Positions 9,373 through 18,479 of a stretch of DNA of 64,000 bases are shown one piece after another. Position 1 is the stretch's first letter. Every line of letters begins with the position of its first letter. The translations under genes and the position numbers were made by a program. The notes under the pieces are model-generated. The model searched no databases and had not been told where the DNA came from. It saw only the letters and a program-made list of their open reading frames with translations. The stretch is from contig NZ_BPET01000021.1 in the NCBI RefSeq assembly GCF_019654915.1, forward strand, positions 23,950 to 87,949, in the 5' to 3' direction. The DNA is from Shewanella sp. MBTL60-007. Lineage in GTDB: Bacteria; Pseudomonadota; Gammaproteobacteria; Enterobacterales; Shewanellaceae.

Positions 9373-9397
9373 AGGAGTGTTAATGCACTCCTTTTTG
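9373..9397 (+). terminator. Rho-independent terminator after fliS
   Basis: AGGAGTG at 9373-9379 and CACTCCT at 9386-9392 form a 7-bp stem with a 6-nt loop, followed by TTTTG. It separates fliS from flrA. The remaining roughly 240 bp to flrA is AT-rich and should contain the flrA promoter, which I cannot place with confidence. Confidence 0.8.
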
Positions 9398-9641
9398 TCA
9401 CCCGTCAAAAATACGTCTAACTACTGATTGTAAAGTAGAGTTTTTAACCTAAAACTTAGTCTGCTCCTCATAAAATTCATCAGGGGCTTGCTAATAACGG
9501 GCTGATAATACACTATTCTATTTGGTAGATATTTGATAATCAGCATTAGATAACTACTGGCTTGAAAAATTAGCTTTAGAAAAGCAACGAACACCAATAA
9601 TTAATGCGCTGAAATATTTGAGCCTAACGGCCTTCGGAATG

Positions 9642-11072
9642 ATGCAAACAGATCAACGAATTCTACTTGTAGGTAACCAGTCTGAGCGAATTAATCGCTT
9701 GTCGTGCGTATTTGAGTTTTTAGGAGAGCAGGTCGAGTTGATCGATTTCGATAAACTTGAGATGCATACTAAACAAACTCGCTTTCGCGCGATTGTTTTA
9801 CCTTCTGAGAACCAACCTAAAGAACTTATTCAGTCTTTGACTGGTATGCTCCCTTGGCAACCTTTTTTGATGCTAGGGGAAAGAGACGACATTAAAGCGT
9901 CGAATATTCTCGGCTGCATCGAAGAACCTTTAAATTATCCTCAATTAACTGAACTACTCCACTTTTGTCAGGTTTATGGGCAGGTTAAGCGCCCAGAGAT
10001 CCCAACTAGTGCGAATCAGACTAAATTATTTAGAAGTTTAGTGGGACGTAGCGAAGGCATAGCTAATGTTCGTCACCTGATTAATCAGGTGGCAGGTTCT
10101 GATGCCACAGTGCTCATACTTGGCCAGTCCGGTACAGGTAAAGAGGTTGTCGCTCGCAATATTCACTATATTTCAGATCGCCGTGATGGGCCGTTTATTC
10201 CGGTTAACTGTGGGGCTATTCCCCCAGAACTATTGGAAAGTGAACTCTTCGGCCATGAAAAAGGCTCGTTTACCGGTGCCATTAGTGCCCGCAAAGGCCG
10301 CTTCGAGCTTGCAGAGAAAGGCACACTGTTTCTCGATGAAATTGGCGATATGCCACTGCAGATGCAAGTTAAGTTATTACGTGTTCTGCAAGAGCGTATG
10401 TTCGAGCGTGTCGGTGGCAGTAAGTCTATCTCTGCCGATGTGCGAGTGGTCGCTGCGACCCATAGAAATTTAGAAACCATGATTGAGAAAGGGGATTTTC
10501 GAGAAGATCTCTATTATCGCCTGAATGTGTTTCCAGTCGAAATGCCCGCTTTGTGTGAGCGCAAAGAAGATATTCCGCTGTTGTTACAAGAGTTAGTCAG
10601 CCGAGTGTATAACGAAGGACGAGGTCGTGTTCGTTTTACTCAGCGCGCAATCGAGTCGCTGAAGGAGCATGCTTGGTCCGGTAACGTGCGTGAGCTGTCG
10701 AATCTGGTTGAACGTTTAACGATTCTTTATCCTGGCGGCTTAGTCGATGTCAATGATTTGCCTATAAAGTATCGCCATATCGATGTGCCTGAGTATTGTG
10801 TCGAGATCAGTGAAGAGCAGCAGGAGCGTGATGCTTTAGCTTCTATCTTTAATGATGAAGAGCCAATTGAGATCCCAGAAACGCGATTCCCAAGTGAACT
10901 GCCACCTGAAGGGGTAAACCTTAAGGACTTACTGGCAGAGCTTGAAATCGATATGATAAGACAAGCGCTCGATCAGCAAGACAGCGTAGTCGCTCGCGCC
11001 GCAGAGATGCTCGGTATCCGTCGTACCACCTTAGTTGAAAAAATGCGTAAATACGGCTTGAGTAAAGATTAG
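9642..11072 (+). CDS. flrA: Sigma-54-dependent flagellar master regulator FlrA
   Basis: FlrA (FleQ in Pseudomonas) is the top regulator of the polar flagellar cascade and activates sigma-54 promoters of class II genes. Domains in order: an N-terminal REC-like FleQ domain without the phosphorylation site (1-115), the AAA+ domain (about 135-370) with Walker A GQSGTGKE, the sigma-54 loop as GSFTGA, and Walker B GTLFLDEIGDM, then a C-terminal Fis-type HTH (ARAAEMLGIRRTTLVEKMRK). GSFTGA differs by one residue from the common GAFTGA. The ATG at 9642 was chosen because MQTDQRILLVGN starts at the domain; ATG 9639 and an in-frame TTG at 9618 are alternatives, and no strong ribosome binding site decides. 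Confidence 0.94.
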   Translation: MQTDQRILLVGNQSERINRLSCVFEFLGEQVELIDFDKLEMHTKQTRFRAIVLPSENQPKELIQSLTGMLPWQPFLMLGERDDIKASNILGCIEEPLNYPQLTELLHFCQVYGQVKRPEIPTSANQTKLFRSLVGRSEGIANVRHLINQVAGSDATVLILGQSGTGKEVVARNIHYISDRRDGPFIPVNCGAIPPELLESELFGHEKGSFTGAISARKGRFELAEKGTLFLDEIGDMPLQMQVKLLRVLQERMFERVGGSKSISADVRVVAATHRNLETMIEKGDFREDLYYRLNVFPVEMPALCERKEDIPLLLQELVSRVYNEGRGRVRFTQRAIESLKEHAWSGNVRELSNLVERLTILYPGGLVDVNDLPIKYRHIDVPEYCVEISEEQQERDALASIFNDEEPIEIPETRFPSELPPEGVNLKDLLAELEIDMIRQALDQQDSVVARAAEMLGIRRTTLVEKMRKYGLSKD

Positions 11073-11084
11073 GGCTAAAAGATA

Positions 11085-11140
11085 GGTTCTAGGGCGTTCG
11101 CAGGCTCACTTCGAGGGCGCTGCGCTTCTAGATTCTAGGA
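11085..11140. repeat. Dispersed palindromic repeat modules after flrA
   Basis: GGTTCTAGGGCGTTCGCAGG, CTCACTTCGAGGGCGC and TGCGCTTCTAGATTCTAGG are the same blocks seen at 14600, 41660 and 42430. They run directly into the 15-bp minisatellite. Confidence 0.7.
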
Positions 11141-11150
11141 AAAGCACAAG

Positions 11151-11560
11151 CTAAGACGGTTAAAGCTGAGACGGTTAAAGCTGAGACGGTTAAAGCTGAG
11201 ACGGTTAAAGCTGAGACGGTTAAAGCTGAGACGGTTAAAGCTGAGATGGTTAAAGCTGGGACGGTTTAAGCAAAGACGGTTAAAGCTAAGACGGTTAAAG
11301 CTAAGATGGTTCAAGCTAAGACGGTTCAAGCTGAGACGGTCAAGCGAAGACGGTTCAAGCTAAGATGGTTAAAGCTGAGACGGTTAAAGCTGAGACGGTT
11401 AAAGCTGAGACGGTTAAAGCTGAGACGGTTAAAGCTGGGACGGTTTAAGCAAAGACGGTTAAAGCTAAGATGGTTAAAGCTAAGACGGTTAAAGCTAAGA
11501 CGGTTAAAGCTGAGACGGTTAAAGCTGAGACGGTCAAGCAAAGACGATTTAAGCTAAGAT
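11151..11560. repeat. 15-bp minisatellite, about 27 units, between flrA and flrB
   Basis: The unit is ACGGTTAAAGCTGAG, with variants at the second, seventh and last positions (ATGG, TTCAAG, CTAAG) and a few 14-bp units (ACGGTCAAGCAAAG). A higher-order period is visible: the GGGACGGTTTAAGCAAAG variant occurs near 11258 and again near 11437, 179 bp apart. Because 15 is divisible by 3, several frames stay open on both strands as pentapeptide repeats, but nothing supports translation. The unit resembles a module of the dispersed family (CGTCTTAGCTTT and CCGTCTCAGCTTTTAACC at 11966 and 52909), so it looks like a local expansion of that module. Confidence 0.93.
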
Positions 11561-11589
11561 TTTTCGTGAATAAGCCAGAAGCTGAGTCT

Positions 11590-12055
11590 TCTGGCTTTTT
11601 ACTGCCTTCACTTTAATCTTTTAAGCTTTTCCGTAAGCGAAGCGTTCCGTCAGGCCGCAGGCCGTTCGTCTTAGCTTGTTCGCCTTTGTTTTAACAGAAC
11701 CTGCTTTTCCTAGAACCTAGAACCTTCTTTTAACGTAGGTCGGCATTTATGCCGTCACTTTTTGAGTGTTCCTTATATTTTGATGGGCTAAAGCCCAACC
11801 TACAAAACTTACTCTGTAGGATTTATAAGTGACCCAGTTTCTTTGCTTTAATGTTTTCCGTAAGCGAAGCGTCCTCGCAGTGAGCTTGCGAACGCCCTAG
11901 AGCCTTATCTGTGAGTGAGCTTGCGAACGTTCCGTCAGGCCGCAGGCCGTTCATCTTTAGCTTGTATCGTCTTAGCTTTCCCCTAGAATCTAGAAGGAGC
12001 AACGCGACGCCCTCGCAGTGACGCAGTCACGTCCTAGCAGCGAAGCGTCCTTCTT
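11590..12055. repeat. Dispersed repeat modules before flrB
   Basis: Blocks include TTCCGTAAGCGAAGCGTTCC, CAGGCCGCAGGCCGTTCGTC, GTAGGTCGGCATTTATGCCG and its partner GATGGGCTAAAGCCCAACC, GTGACGCAGTCAC at 12018-12030 and CCTAGCAGCGAAGCGTCCTT. Each holds a short palindrome, several with a GAA or GCA loop. The repeats stop about 10 bp before the sigma-54 promoter of flrB. No gene is visible in 11073-12120. Confidence 0.8.
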
Positions 12056-12066
12056 TTAAAAACAAC

Positions 12067-12082
12067 TGGCACAAATCCTGCT
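12067..12082 (+). promoter_or_regulatory. Sigma-54 promoter of flrBC
   Basis: TGGCACAAATCCTGCT gives GG at 12068-12069 and GC at 12080-12081 with the exact 10-nt spacing. The flrB ATG lies about 28 nt after the expected start site. This matches the known control of flrBC by FlrA and RpoN. Confidence 0.88.
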
Positions 12083-12120
12083 TTAACCCCTGCAAATGCA
12101 GTTTTTTTGACGGGGTCACC

Positions 12121-13227
12121 ATGTCCGCTATTCCACAGTCTCAACTCGATGGGAATCTTGCTAGTACAAGAGCACCGAAGCGCCCGCAAGTGGTTGATGT
12201 ACAACAAGCCGCGAATATGTCTAATCGTATGGATCATATCCTGCAGGCGATGCCCTCTGGCGTGGTGATTATCAGTGGTGATGGTATCGTTACCGAGGCT
12301 AACCCCGTCGCGGTGGAGCTTCTAGGCACCCCTCTAGAAGGGCAGCGTTGGTTGCAGATCATTAATCGTGCATTCTCACCACAGGATGATGATGGTCATG
12401 AAGTGTCCCTGCGTAACGGTCGCCGAGTAAAGCTGGCAATTACCCCGCTTACACCTGAGCCAGGCCAGCTAATTGTATTAACCGATCTAACCGAAACCCG
12501 TTTACTGCAAAAGAACTTATCACACCTGCAAAGGCTATCGGCGCTAGGCAAGATGGTAGCGACATTAGCACATCAAGTGAGAACGCCATTAAGTGCTGCA
12601 CTGTTATATGCCTCAAACCTTGCCAGTCCAAAGATATCTGATGACTCGCGTAAACGCTTTCAAGGCAAGCTAGTCGACAGGCTCAATGAGCTAGAGCATC
12701 AAGTCAATGACATGCTGTTAATGGCGAAGGGGCGGCAGCAAGAGCTCGACTCGATTTTGGTTATCGAAGAGGTGGTCGATAATGTGCTGAGTAACTGCCA
12801 GCCGATTGCTGAGCAAAAAGGCTGCCGGTTGCATTTTAATAATGAGTCTAAGCAAAAAATTCGAGCGAATGATGCGGCGCTTTGTTCCGCTATCAACAAT
12901 TTAGTGATGAACAGTTTAGAAGCGGATGCCAGTGAAGTGACTTTGCATGCTTATGATACGCAAACGGCGTTACATATTGATGTTATCGATAACGGCAAAG
13001 GGCTCGATGCCAATATGCAGCAAAAAGTACTGGAACCTTTCTTTACCACTAAATCACAAGGCACAGGCTTAGGGCTCGCAGTGGTACAAGCTGTGGTGAA
13101 CAATCATGGTGGCAAGATGCAGTTTACTTGTCACTTAGGTAAAGGTTGTACTGCGTCATTGAAGTTCCCGTTGCTTTCGCTAAATAAAGCTCACATTGAA
13201 GCTCAAGGAGAGAATGAGCATGTCTGA
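12121..13227 (+). CDS. flrB: Flagellar two-component sensor kinase FlrB
   Basis: Cytoplasmic histidine kinase that phosphorylates FlrC and so turns on class III flagellar genes. The N-terminal 35 residues look disordered. A PAS domain follows at about 37-120 (MPSGVVIISGDGIVTEANPV). The H box is ATLAHQVRTPLSAAL (His near residue 154), and the HATPase_c domain carries NNLVMNSLEAD, DNGKGLD and GTGLGLAVVQAVV. No membrane segment is seen. It overlaps flrC by 8 bp, which indicates coupled translation. 368 residues is the usual size. Confidence 0.94.
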   Translation: MSAIPQSQLDGNLASTRAPKRPQVVDVQQAANMSNRMDHILQAMPSGVVIISGDGIVTEANPVAVELLGTPLEGQRWLQIINRAFSPQDDDGHEVSLRNGRRVKLAITPLTPEPGQLIVLTDLTETRLLQKNLSHLQRLSALGKMVATLAHQVRTPLSAALLYASNLASPKISDDSRKRFQGKLVDRLNELEHQVNDMLLMAKGRQQELDSILVIEEVVDNVLSNCQPIAEQKGCRLHFNNESKQKIRANDAALCSAINNLVMNSLEADASEVTLHAYDTQTALHIDVIDNGKGLDANMQQKVLEPFFTTKSQGTGLGLAVVQAVVNNHGGKMQFTCHLGKGCTASLKFPLLSLNKAHIEAQGENEHV

Positions 13228-14575
13228 AGGTAGGTTATTACTGGTTGAGGATGATGCTTCACTGCGTGAGGCGCTACTCGATACCTTGATGCTGGCCCAT
13301 TACGATTGTGTCGATGTGGCATCGGCGGAAGAGGCGATTTTGTCTCTTAAAGCTAACACATTTGATCTGGTCATTAGCGATGTACAGATGGAGGGGATAG
13401 GTGGTATAGGTCTGCTCAACTATATGCAGCAACATCATCCTAAGATCCCGGTATTATTGATGACGGCGTACGCCACCATAGATAACGCCGTTAACGCGAT
13501 GAAACTCGGTGCAGTGGATTATTTAGCAAAACCATTTTCGCCCGAGGTATTACTCAACCAAGTCTCACGTTATATGCCAGCAAAAGCGGCAGAAGGAACG
13601 CCGATAGTTGCCGATGAAAAGAGTATTGCGCTGCTAGCGCTTGCTCAGAGGGTCGCGGCATCCGATGCCTCGGTGATGATCCTGGGACCCAGCGGCAGTG
13701 GTAAAGAGGTATTGGCTCGTTATATCCATCAGAACAGTCAACGCGCAGAGCAGCCGTTTATTGCCATTAACTGCGCGGCAATTCCTGAAAACATGCTAGA
13801 AGCAACACTCTTTGGCTACGAGAAAGGTGCATTTACAGGCGCTTATCAAGCCTGTCCAGGCAAGTTTGAACAGGCACAAGGCGGTACTTTGCTGCTCGAT
13901 GAAATATCAGAGATGGAAGTCGGGCTGCAGGCTAAGTTGCTTAGAGTATTGCAGGAGCGTGAAGTGGAGCGTTTAGGCGGCCGTAAAACCATTAAGCTCG
14001 ATGTGCGGGTGTTAGCCACCTCAAACCGAGACTTGAAATCGATGGCGGCATCGGGTGAATTTAGAGAAGATCTGTATTATAGAATTAACGTTTTTCCGCT
14101 GACTTGGCCTGCGCTGAATCAACGTCCAGCCGATATCCTTCCTCTTGCAAGACACTTGCTACAACGCCATGCAGCGATTGCTAACCGTAATGAAGTGCCA
14201 GAATTTAGTGAATGTGCATCACGGCGCTTATTGGCGCACCGCTGGCCGGGTAATGTGCGCGAACTGGATAATGTGGTGCAGCGGGCACTGATTTTATCTA
14301 TGTCGGCTAAGGTGACGGCGGCAGATATAATTATCGACTCTCAAGAGTTGGACTTAGCTGGCGAAGTCGCCCCAGCGTTGGCGGGTAATAAGCCCGCTGA
14401 ACTGGACGGTTTAGGCGATGAGTTAAAGGCGCAAGAGCATGTGATCATCTTAGAGACTCTTTCTCAATGTGGCGGCAGTCGTAAGCTTGTGGCTGAGAAG
14501 CTGGGGATCAGTGCCAGAACCCTGCGCTACAAGATGGCTAAAATGCGAGATCAAGGTATTCAAATACCGGCTTAA
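13220..14575 (+). CDS. flrC: Flagellar response regulator FlrC (sigma-54 activator)
   Basis: NtrC-type activator of class III flagellar promoters (hook, basal body, first flagellin). A receiver domain at 1-115 carries EDD near the start and the phosphoacceptor in VISDVQM. The AAA+ domain has GPSGSGKEV, the canonical GAFTGA loop and GTLLLDEISEM. The Fis-type HTH is near the end (LVAEKLGISARTLRYKMAK). ATG 13220 was chosen because the AAGGAG at 13205-13210 sits 9 nt before it; ATG 13214 would be too close, and the longer 13196 form lies fully inside flrB. Confidence 0.93.
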   Translation: MSEGRLLLVEDDASLREALLDTLMLAHYDCVDVASAEEAILSLKANTFDLVISDVQMEGIGGIGLLNYMQQHHPKIPVLLMTAYATIDNAVNAMKLGAVDYLAKPFSPEVLLNQVSRYMPAKAAEGTPIVADEKSIALLALAQRVAASDASVMILGPSGSGKEVLARYIHQNSQRAEQPFIAINCAAIPENMLEATLFGYEKGAFTGAYQACPGKFEQAQGGTLLLDEISEMEVGLQAKLLRVLQEREVERLGGRKTIKLDVRVLATSNRDLKSMAASGEFREDLYYRINVFPLTWPALNQRPADILPLARHLLQRHAAIANRNEVPEFSECASRRLLAHRWPGNVRELDNVVQRALILSMSAKVTAADIIIDSQELDLAGEVAPALAGNKPAELDGLGDELKAQEHVIILETLSQCGGSRKLVAEKLGISARTLRYKMAKMRDQGIQIPA

Positions 14576-14589
14576 AAGCCGAGAAGGAT

Positions 14590-15290
14590 GTTAGTTGAGG
14601 GCGTTCGCAGGCTCACTGCGAGAGCGCTTCGCTTCTAGGGCGGACTTCGTCCTGCTATACAATCAAAGGCTAAGACGAACGCTTCGCTGACGGAAGACGG
14701 AACGTTCGCAGGCTCACTGCGAGGGCGTTCGCAGGCTCACTTCGAGGACGTTCGCAGGCTCACTTCGAGGACGTTCGCTGGCTCACTGCGAGAGCGCTTC
14801 GCTTCTAGGGCGGACTTCGTCCTGCTATACAATCAAAGGCTAAGACGAACGCTTCGCTGACGGAAGACGGAACGTTCGCAGGCTCACTCACAGAACGCTA
14901 CGCTTACGGTATAAGCAAAGGAAAAGAGTGTAATAGTTAAGTTTTGTAGGTCGGCATTTATGCCGTCGCTTTTGATCTTATTTTTTCCGTAAGGCCGCAG
15001 GCCGTTCATCTTCGCTTGTTCGTCTCAGCTGTCATCGTCTTTGCTTTCACCTAGCCCCTAGAAGTCGCAACGCGACGCCCTCGAAGTGACGCAGTCACGT
15101 CCTAGCAGCGTAGCGTCCTTCTCAGCTTTAACCTTTCTTTTCCGTAAGCGCAGCGTTCCGTAGTGGCGAAGCCACGTGCCGTAAGGCCGCAGCCGTTCGT
15201 CTTTTATTTTTGTCCGTCTTTGCTTTTACCTAGGACCTTTCTTTGCCTTTCCTAACAGCGTAGCGTCCTTTCTTAGCTTTTCCCTTCCTT
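14590..15290. repeat. Large cluster of dispersed repeat modules between flrC and fliE
   Basis: This 700-bp block consists almost wholly of the repeat family. One segment (GAGAGCGCTTCGCTTCTAGG through GGCGGACTTCGTCCTGC and CTATACAATCAAAGGCTAAG to AAGACGGAACGTTCGCAGG) occurs twice, 170 bp apart (CGGACTTCGT at 14641 and 14811). The part from GTTTTGTAGGTCGGCATTTA (14943) to CAGCGTAGCGTCCTTCTCAG (15124) is nearly identical to 42851-43047, 28 kb away. No gene is visible in 14576-15364 and the repeats stop just before the fliE promoter. Confidence 0.85.
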
Positions 15291-15298
15291 TGACAAAC

Positions 15299-15314
15299 TG
15301 GCAAGCTATTTGCT
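15299..15314 (+). promoter_or_regulatory. Sigma-54 promoter of the fliE operon
   Basis: TGGCAAGCTATTTGCT has GG at 15300-15301 and GC at 15312-15313, with a full TTGC -12 box. fliE starts about 40 nt after the expected start site. Likely activated by FlrA, as for fliE of Vibrio. Confidence 0.9.
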
Positions 15315-15364
15315 TTATCTAGCTATATCTATATTTCGTCAAGAAATCGACATGGGAGATAAGT

Positions 15365-15697
15365 ATGCAAATTGGTGCGAATTCTTTACTGCAAGAGATG
15401 CAGTCACTTAATGGTCAGATCGGCACTTCAAGCATTCAAACTGGGATCACGCGTCAGGTACAAAATACCTCTGGCAGTGATTTTGGTCAGTTACTCTCCC
15501 AAGCTGTTGGAAATGTAAGCGAACTTCAAGCAAATGCTTCTAATCTCGCCACTCGACTCGATATGGGAGATACCACGGTGACATTATCTGATACCGTGAT
15601 CGCCAGAGAAAAATCTAGCGTTGCTTTCGAGGCAACCGTGCAAGTGCGAAATAAGCTGGTTGAAGCTTATAAAGAAATTATGAGTATGCCTGTTTAG
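15365..15697 (+). CDS. fliE: Flagellar hook-basal body protein FliE
   Basis: FliE is the adaptor between the MS ring/export gate and the rod in the periplasm. 110 residues, the usual size. The C-terminal helix EKSSVAFEATVQVRNKLVEAY followed by KEIMSMPV is the family hallmark. A strong ribosome binding site (GGGAGATAAGT) precedes the ATG. It is the first gene of a long operon and lies 30 bp before fliF. Confidence 0.95.
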   Translation: MQIGANSLLQEMQSLNGQIGTSSIQTGITRQVQNTSGSDFGQLLSQAVGNVSELQANASNLATRLDMGDTTVTLSDTVIAREKSSVAFEATVQVRNKLVEAYKEIMSMPV

Positions 15698-15727
15698 GCC
15701 TTTATTAGATAAAAGCAGGGTACAAGA

Positions 15728-17440
15728 GTGAGTACAGAAATGGTTGTAGGAACAGGCTCAGGTTTAGCAACGAGCCCACAAACATCAGGTGTTCAAGAGG
15801 AACATAAGCCGGGCTTTATGGGCGCGCTGGGTGGGGTCGATCTACTACGTCAAGTGACGATGATCTTAGCCCTCGCTATCTGTTTGGCTGTCGCCGTTTT
15901 TGTGATGATTTGGGCGCAAGAGCCTGAGTATCGCCCGCTTGGACAGATGAGCACCGCAGAGATGGTGCAAGTACTGGACGTACTAGATAAAAATAAAGTT
16001 AAGTATGAAATCCAAGGCGATGTCGTCAAAGTTCCAGAAGACAAGTTTCAAGATGTAAGAATGTTATTAAGCCGAGAAGGGCTCGATAACCAAGAAGCCA
16101 ATAATGACTTCCTAAATAAAGACAGTGGTTTTGGCGTGAGTCAGCGCATGGAGCAGGCTCGTCTGAAACATAGTCAAGAGCAAAACCTCGCTCGTACCAT
16201 TGAAGAGTTAAAAAGTGTTACTCGCGCTAAAGTGATTTTAGCCTTGCCGAAAGAGAATGTCTTCGCTCGCAACCGCTCTAAGCCCAGTGCTACCGTGGTT
16301 GTTAGTACTCGTCGAAGTGGCCTCAGCCAAGAAGAAATTGACTCAATAGTCGATATTGTTGCCTCTGCGGTACATAACCTTGAACCCAATAAAGTGACCG
16401 TGACTGATGCCAATGGTCGCCTGCTTAACTCAGGTACACAAGATGGCAGTTCGGCTATAGCGCGTCGCGAGCTAGAAATTGTACAGCAGAAAGAGTCTGA
16501 GTACCGCACTAAGGTCGAATCGATTCTTATGCCAATCTTGGGGCCTGAAAACTTTACTTCTCAGGTTGATGTCAGCATGGACTTTACCGCGGTAGAGCAA
16601 ACGGCTAAGCGCTATAACCCTGACTTGCCCGCACTACGCAGCGAGATGGTGGTTGAGAATAATTCTGCCGGGGGCTCAAGTGGTGGGATCCCTGGTGCGC
16701 TTTCTAATCAGCCTCCAATGGAGTCTGATATTCCTCAAGAGGTGAATGCTGAGGAGGCTACAAAGCAGGTTTCAGGTAGCAGTCACAAAGAAGCAACTCG
16801 TAATTTTGAGCTAAACACCACGATTAGTCATACCCGTCAGCAAGTTGGCACCTTAAGGCGCGTGAGCGTGTCGGTTGCCGTTGACTATAAGAATGGTCCA
16901 GTCTCGGAAGACGGCAGTGTGAATCGCGTACCACGTACCGAGCAAGAGCTAGCCAATATTCGTCGTTTACTCGAGGGCGCAGTGGGGTTTAACACTCAGC
17001 GTGGCGACATTATTGAAGTGGTCTCAGTGCCATTTATGGATCAGCTTATCGAAGAAGCGCCAGCGCTTGAAATGTGGGAAGAGCCTTGGTTCTGGCGTGC
17101 GGTTAAGTTGGCACTCGGTGCGTTAGTGGTTATCGTATTAATCGTGTTTGTTGTTCGCCCAATGCTCAAGAAGTTAGTTTATCCAGATAGCGTTAATATG
17201 CCAGATGAACCGCAGACGGGGGGAGAGCTTGCAGAAATCGAAGATCAATATGCAGCCGATACGCTAGGCATGTTACAGCGCCCCGAAGCAGAATATAGTT
17301 ATGCCGATGATGGCTCGATTTTAATCCCAGATCTACATAAAGATGATGACATGATTAAAGCGATCCGTGCACTGGTTGCTAATGAGCCTGAACTATCGAC
17401 CCAAGTCGTGAAAAACTGGTTACTTGAAGATGACAAATAA
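15728..17440 (+). CDS. fliF: Flagellar MS-ring protein FliF
   Basis: FliF builds the membrane MS ring that anchors the rotor. Two membrane segments are visible: residues about 43-65 (VTMILALAICLAVAVFVMIW) and about 455-475 (ALGALVVIVLIVFVVRPM). The periplasmic region between carries the ring-building motifs, including the segment around SVTRAKVILALPKENVF. The C-terminal tail NEPELSTQVVKNWLLEDDK is the FliG-binding motif. 570 residues is normal. The start is GTG, preceded by AGGGTACAAGA. The 3' end overlaps fliG by 11 bp. Confidence 0.95.
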   Translation: MSTEMVVGTGSGLATSPQTSGVQEEHKPGFMGALGGVDLLRQVTMILALAICLAVAVFVMIWAQEPEYRPLGQMSTAEMVQVLDVLDKNKVKYEIQGDVVKVPEDKFQDVRMLLSREGLDNQEANNDFLNKDSGFGVSQRMEQARLKHSQEQNLARTIEELKSVTRAKVILALPKENVFARNRSKPSATVVVSTRRSGLSQEEIDSIVDIVASAVHNLEPNKVTVTDANGRLLNSGTQDGSSAIARRELEIVQQKESEYRTKVESILMPILGPENFTSQVDVSMDFTAVEQTAKRYNPDLPALRSEMVVENNSAGGSSGGIPGALSNQPPMESDIPQEVNAEEATKQVSGSSHKEATRNFELNTTISHTRQQVGTLRRVSVSVAVDYKNGPVSEDGSVNRVPRTEQELANIRRLLEGAVGFNTQRGDIIEVVSVPFMDQLIEEAPALEMWEEPWFWRAVKLALGALVVIVLIVFVVRPMLKKLVYPDSVNMPDEPQTGGELAEIEDQYAADTLGMLQRPEAEYSYADDGSILIPDLHKDDDMIKAIRALVANEPELSTQVVKNWLLEDDK

Positions 17441-18479
17441 TACTAATTTAGAAGCTAAGTCAGAAGCAGAAGGCTTTAAGACAAGTGATTTAAGCGGCAT
17501 CGAGAAAACGGCAATTTTGCTGTTAAGTTTGAGTGAGAGTGATGCAGCCTCTATCTTAAAGCACCTAGAGCCTAAGCAGGTACAGAAGGTGGGAATGGCG
17601 ATGGCGGCTATGCAGGACTTTGGCCAAGAGAAGGTCATTGGCGTTCATAAGCTATTCCTCGATGAGATCCAAAAGTATTCATCTATTGGTTTTAACAGTG
17701 AAGAATTTGTCCGCAAAGCGCTTACGGCGGCATTAGGTGAAGACAAAGCTGGCAACCTGATTGAGCAGATCATTATGGGCGGCGGCGCCAAAGGCTTGGA
17801 TTCACTTAAATGGATGGATGCTCGTCAGGTGGCGACGATTATCCAGAATGAACACCCACAGATCCAAACTATCGTTCTGTCTTACCTCGAGCCAGATCAG
17901 GCCGCAGAGATTTTTGGCCAGTTCCCTGAAAATACCCGTTTAGATTTGATGATGCGGATCGCTAACCTCGAAGAAGTTCAGCCTGCCGCATTGCAAGAGC
18001 TTAACGATATCATGGAGAAACAGTTTGCTGGTCAAGGTGGTGCTCAGGCGGCTAAGATGGGCGGCCTAAAAGCTGCGGCAAACATCATGAACTATCTAGA
18101 TACTGGAGTTGAGAGTCACCTGATGGAGACGATGCGCGAATCCGATGAAGAGATGGCGCAGCAGATCCAAGACTTGATGTTTGTGTTTGAAAATCTCATT
18201 GATGTCGATGACATGGGCATTCAGGTTCTACTGCGTGAAGTTCAACAAGACGTATTGATGAAGGCGTTAAAAGGCGCCGATGATCAACTCAAAGATAAGT
18301 TACTCAGTAATATGTCTAAGCGTGCAGCAGAGTTACTAAGAGATGACCTAGAAGCAATGGGGCCGATTAGAATTAGTGAAGTTGAAGTCGCTCAGAAAGA
18401 GATCTTATCTATTGCTCGCCGCCTAAGCGACAGTGGTGAGATTATGCTTGGCGGTGGAGGCGGTGAAGAGTTTCTATAA
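17430..18479 (+). CDS. fliG: Flagellar motor switch protein FliG
   Basis: FliG is the rotor part that contacts MotA/PomA stators and FliM. The three armadillo-like domains are recognisable: N-domain (SGIEKTAILLLSLSESDAAS), middle domain with the EHPQ motif (QNEHPQIQTIVLSYL), and C-domain with the charged torque helix (LRDDLEAMGPIRISEVEVAQ). The C-terminus is glycine-rich (GGGGGEE). The ATG at 17430 is chosen over an upstream in-frame TTG at 17424. The stop overlaps the fliH start (TAATG). Confidence 0.95.
   Translation: MTNNTNLEAKSEAEGFKTSDLSGIEKTAILLLSLSESDAASILKHLEPKQVQKVGMAMAAMQDFGQEKVIGVHKLFLDEIQKYSSIGFNSEEFVRKALTAALGEDKAGNLIEQIIMGGGAKGLDSLKWMDARQVATIIQNEHPQIQTIVLSYLEPDQAAEIFGQFPENTRLDLMMRIANLEEVQPAALQELNDIMEKQFAGQGGAQAAKMGGLKAAANIMNYLDTGVESHLMETMRESDEEMAQQIQDLMFVFENLIDVDDMGIQVLLREVQQDVLMKALKGADDQLKDKLLSNMSKRAAELLRDDLEAMGPIRISEVEVAQKEILSIARRLSDSGEIMLGGGGGEEFL

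Noticed and set aside
11135..11557. Open frames on both strands encoding pentapeptide repeats (NRLSF or RLKLR type)
   Set aside because: They follow from a 15-bp tandem repeat whose length is a multiple of three; frames are open on both strands, there is no ribosome binding site, and no non-repeat domain is attached. They do not match the A(D/N)LXX pentapeptide family.
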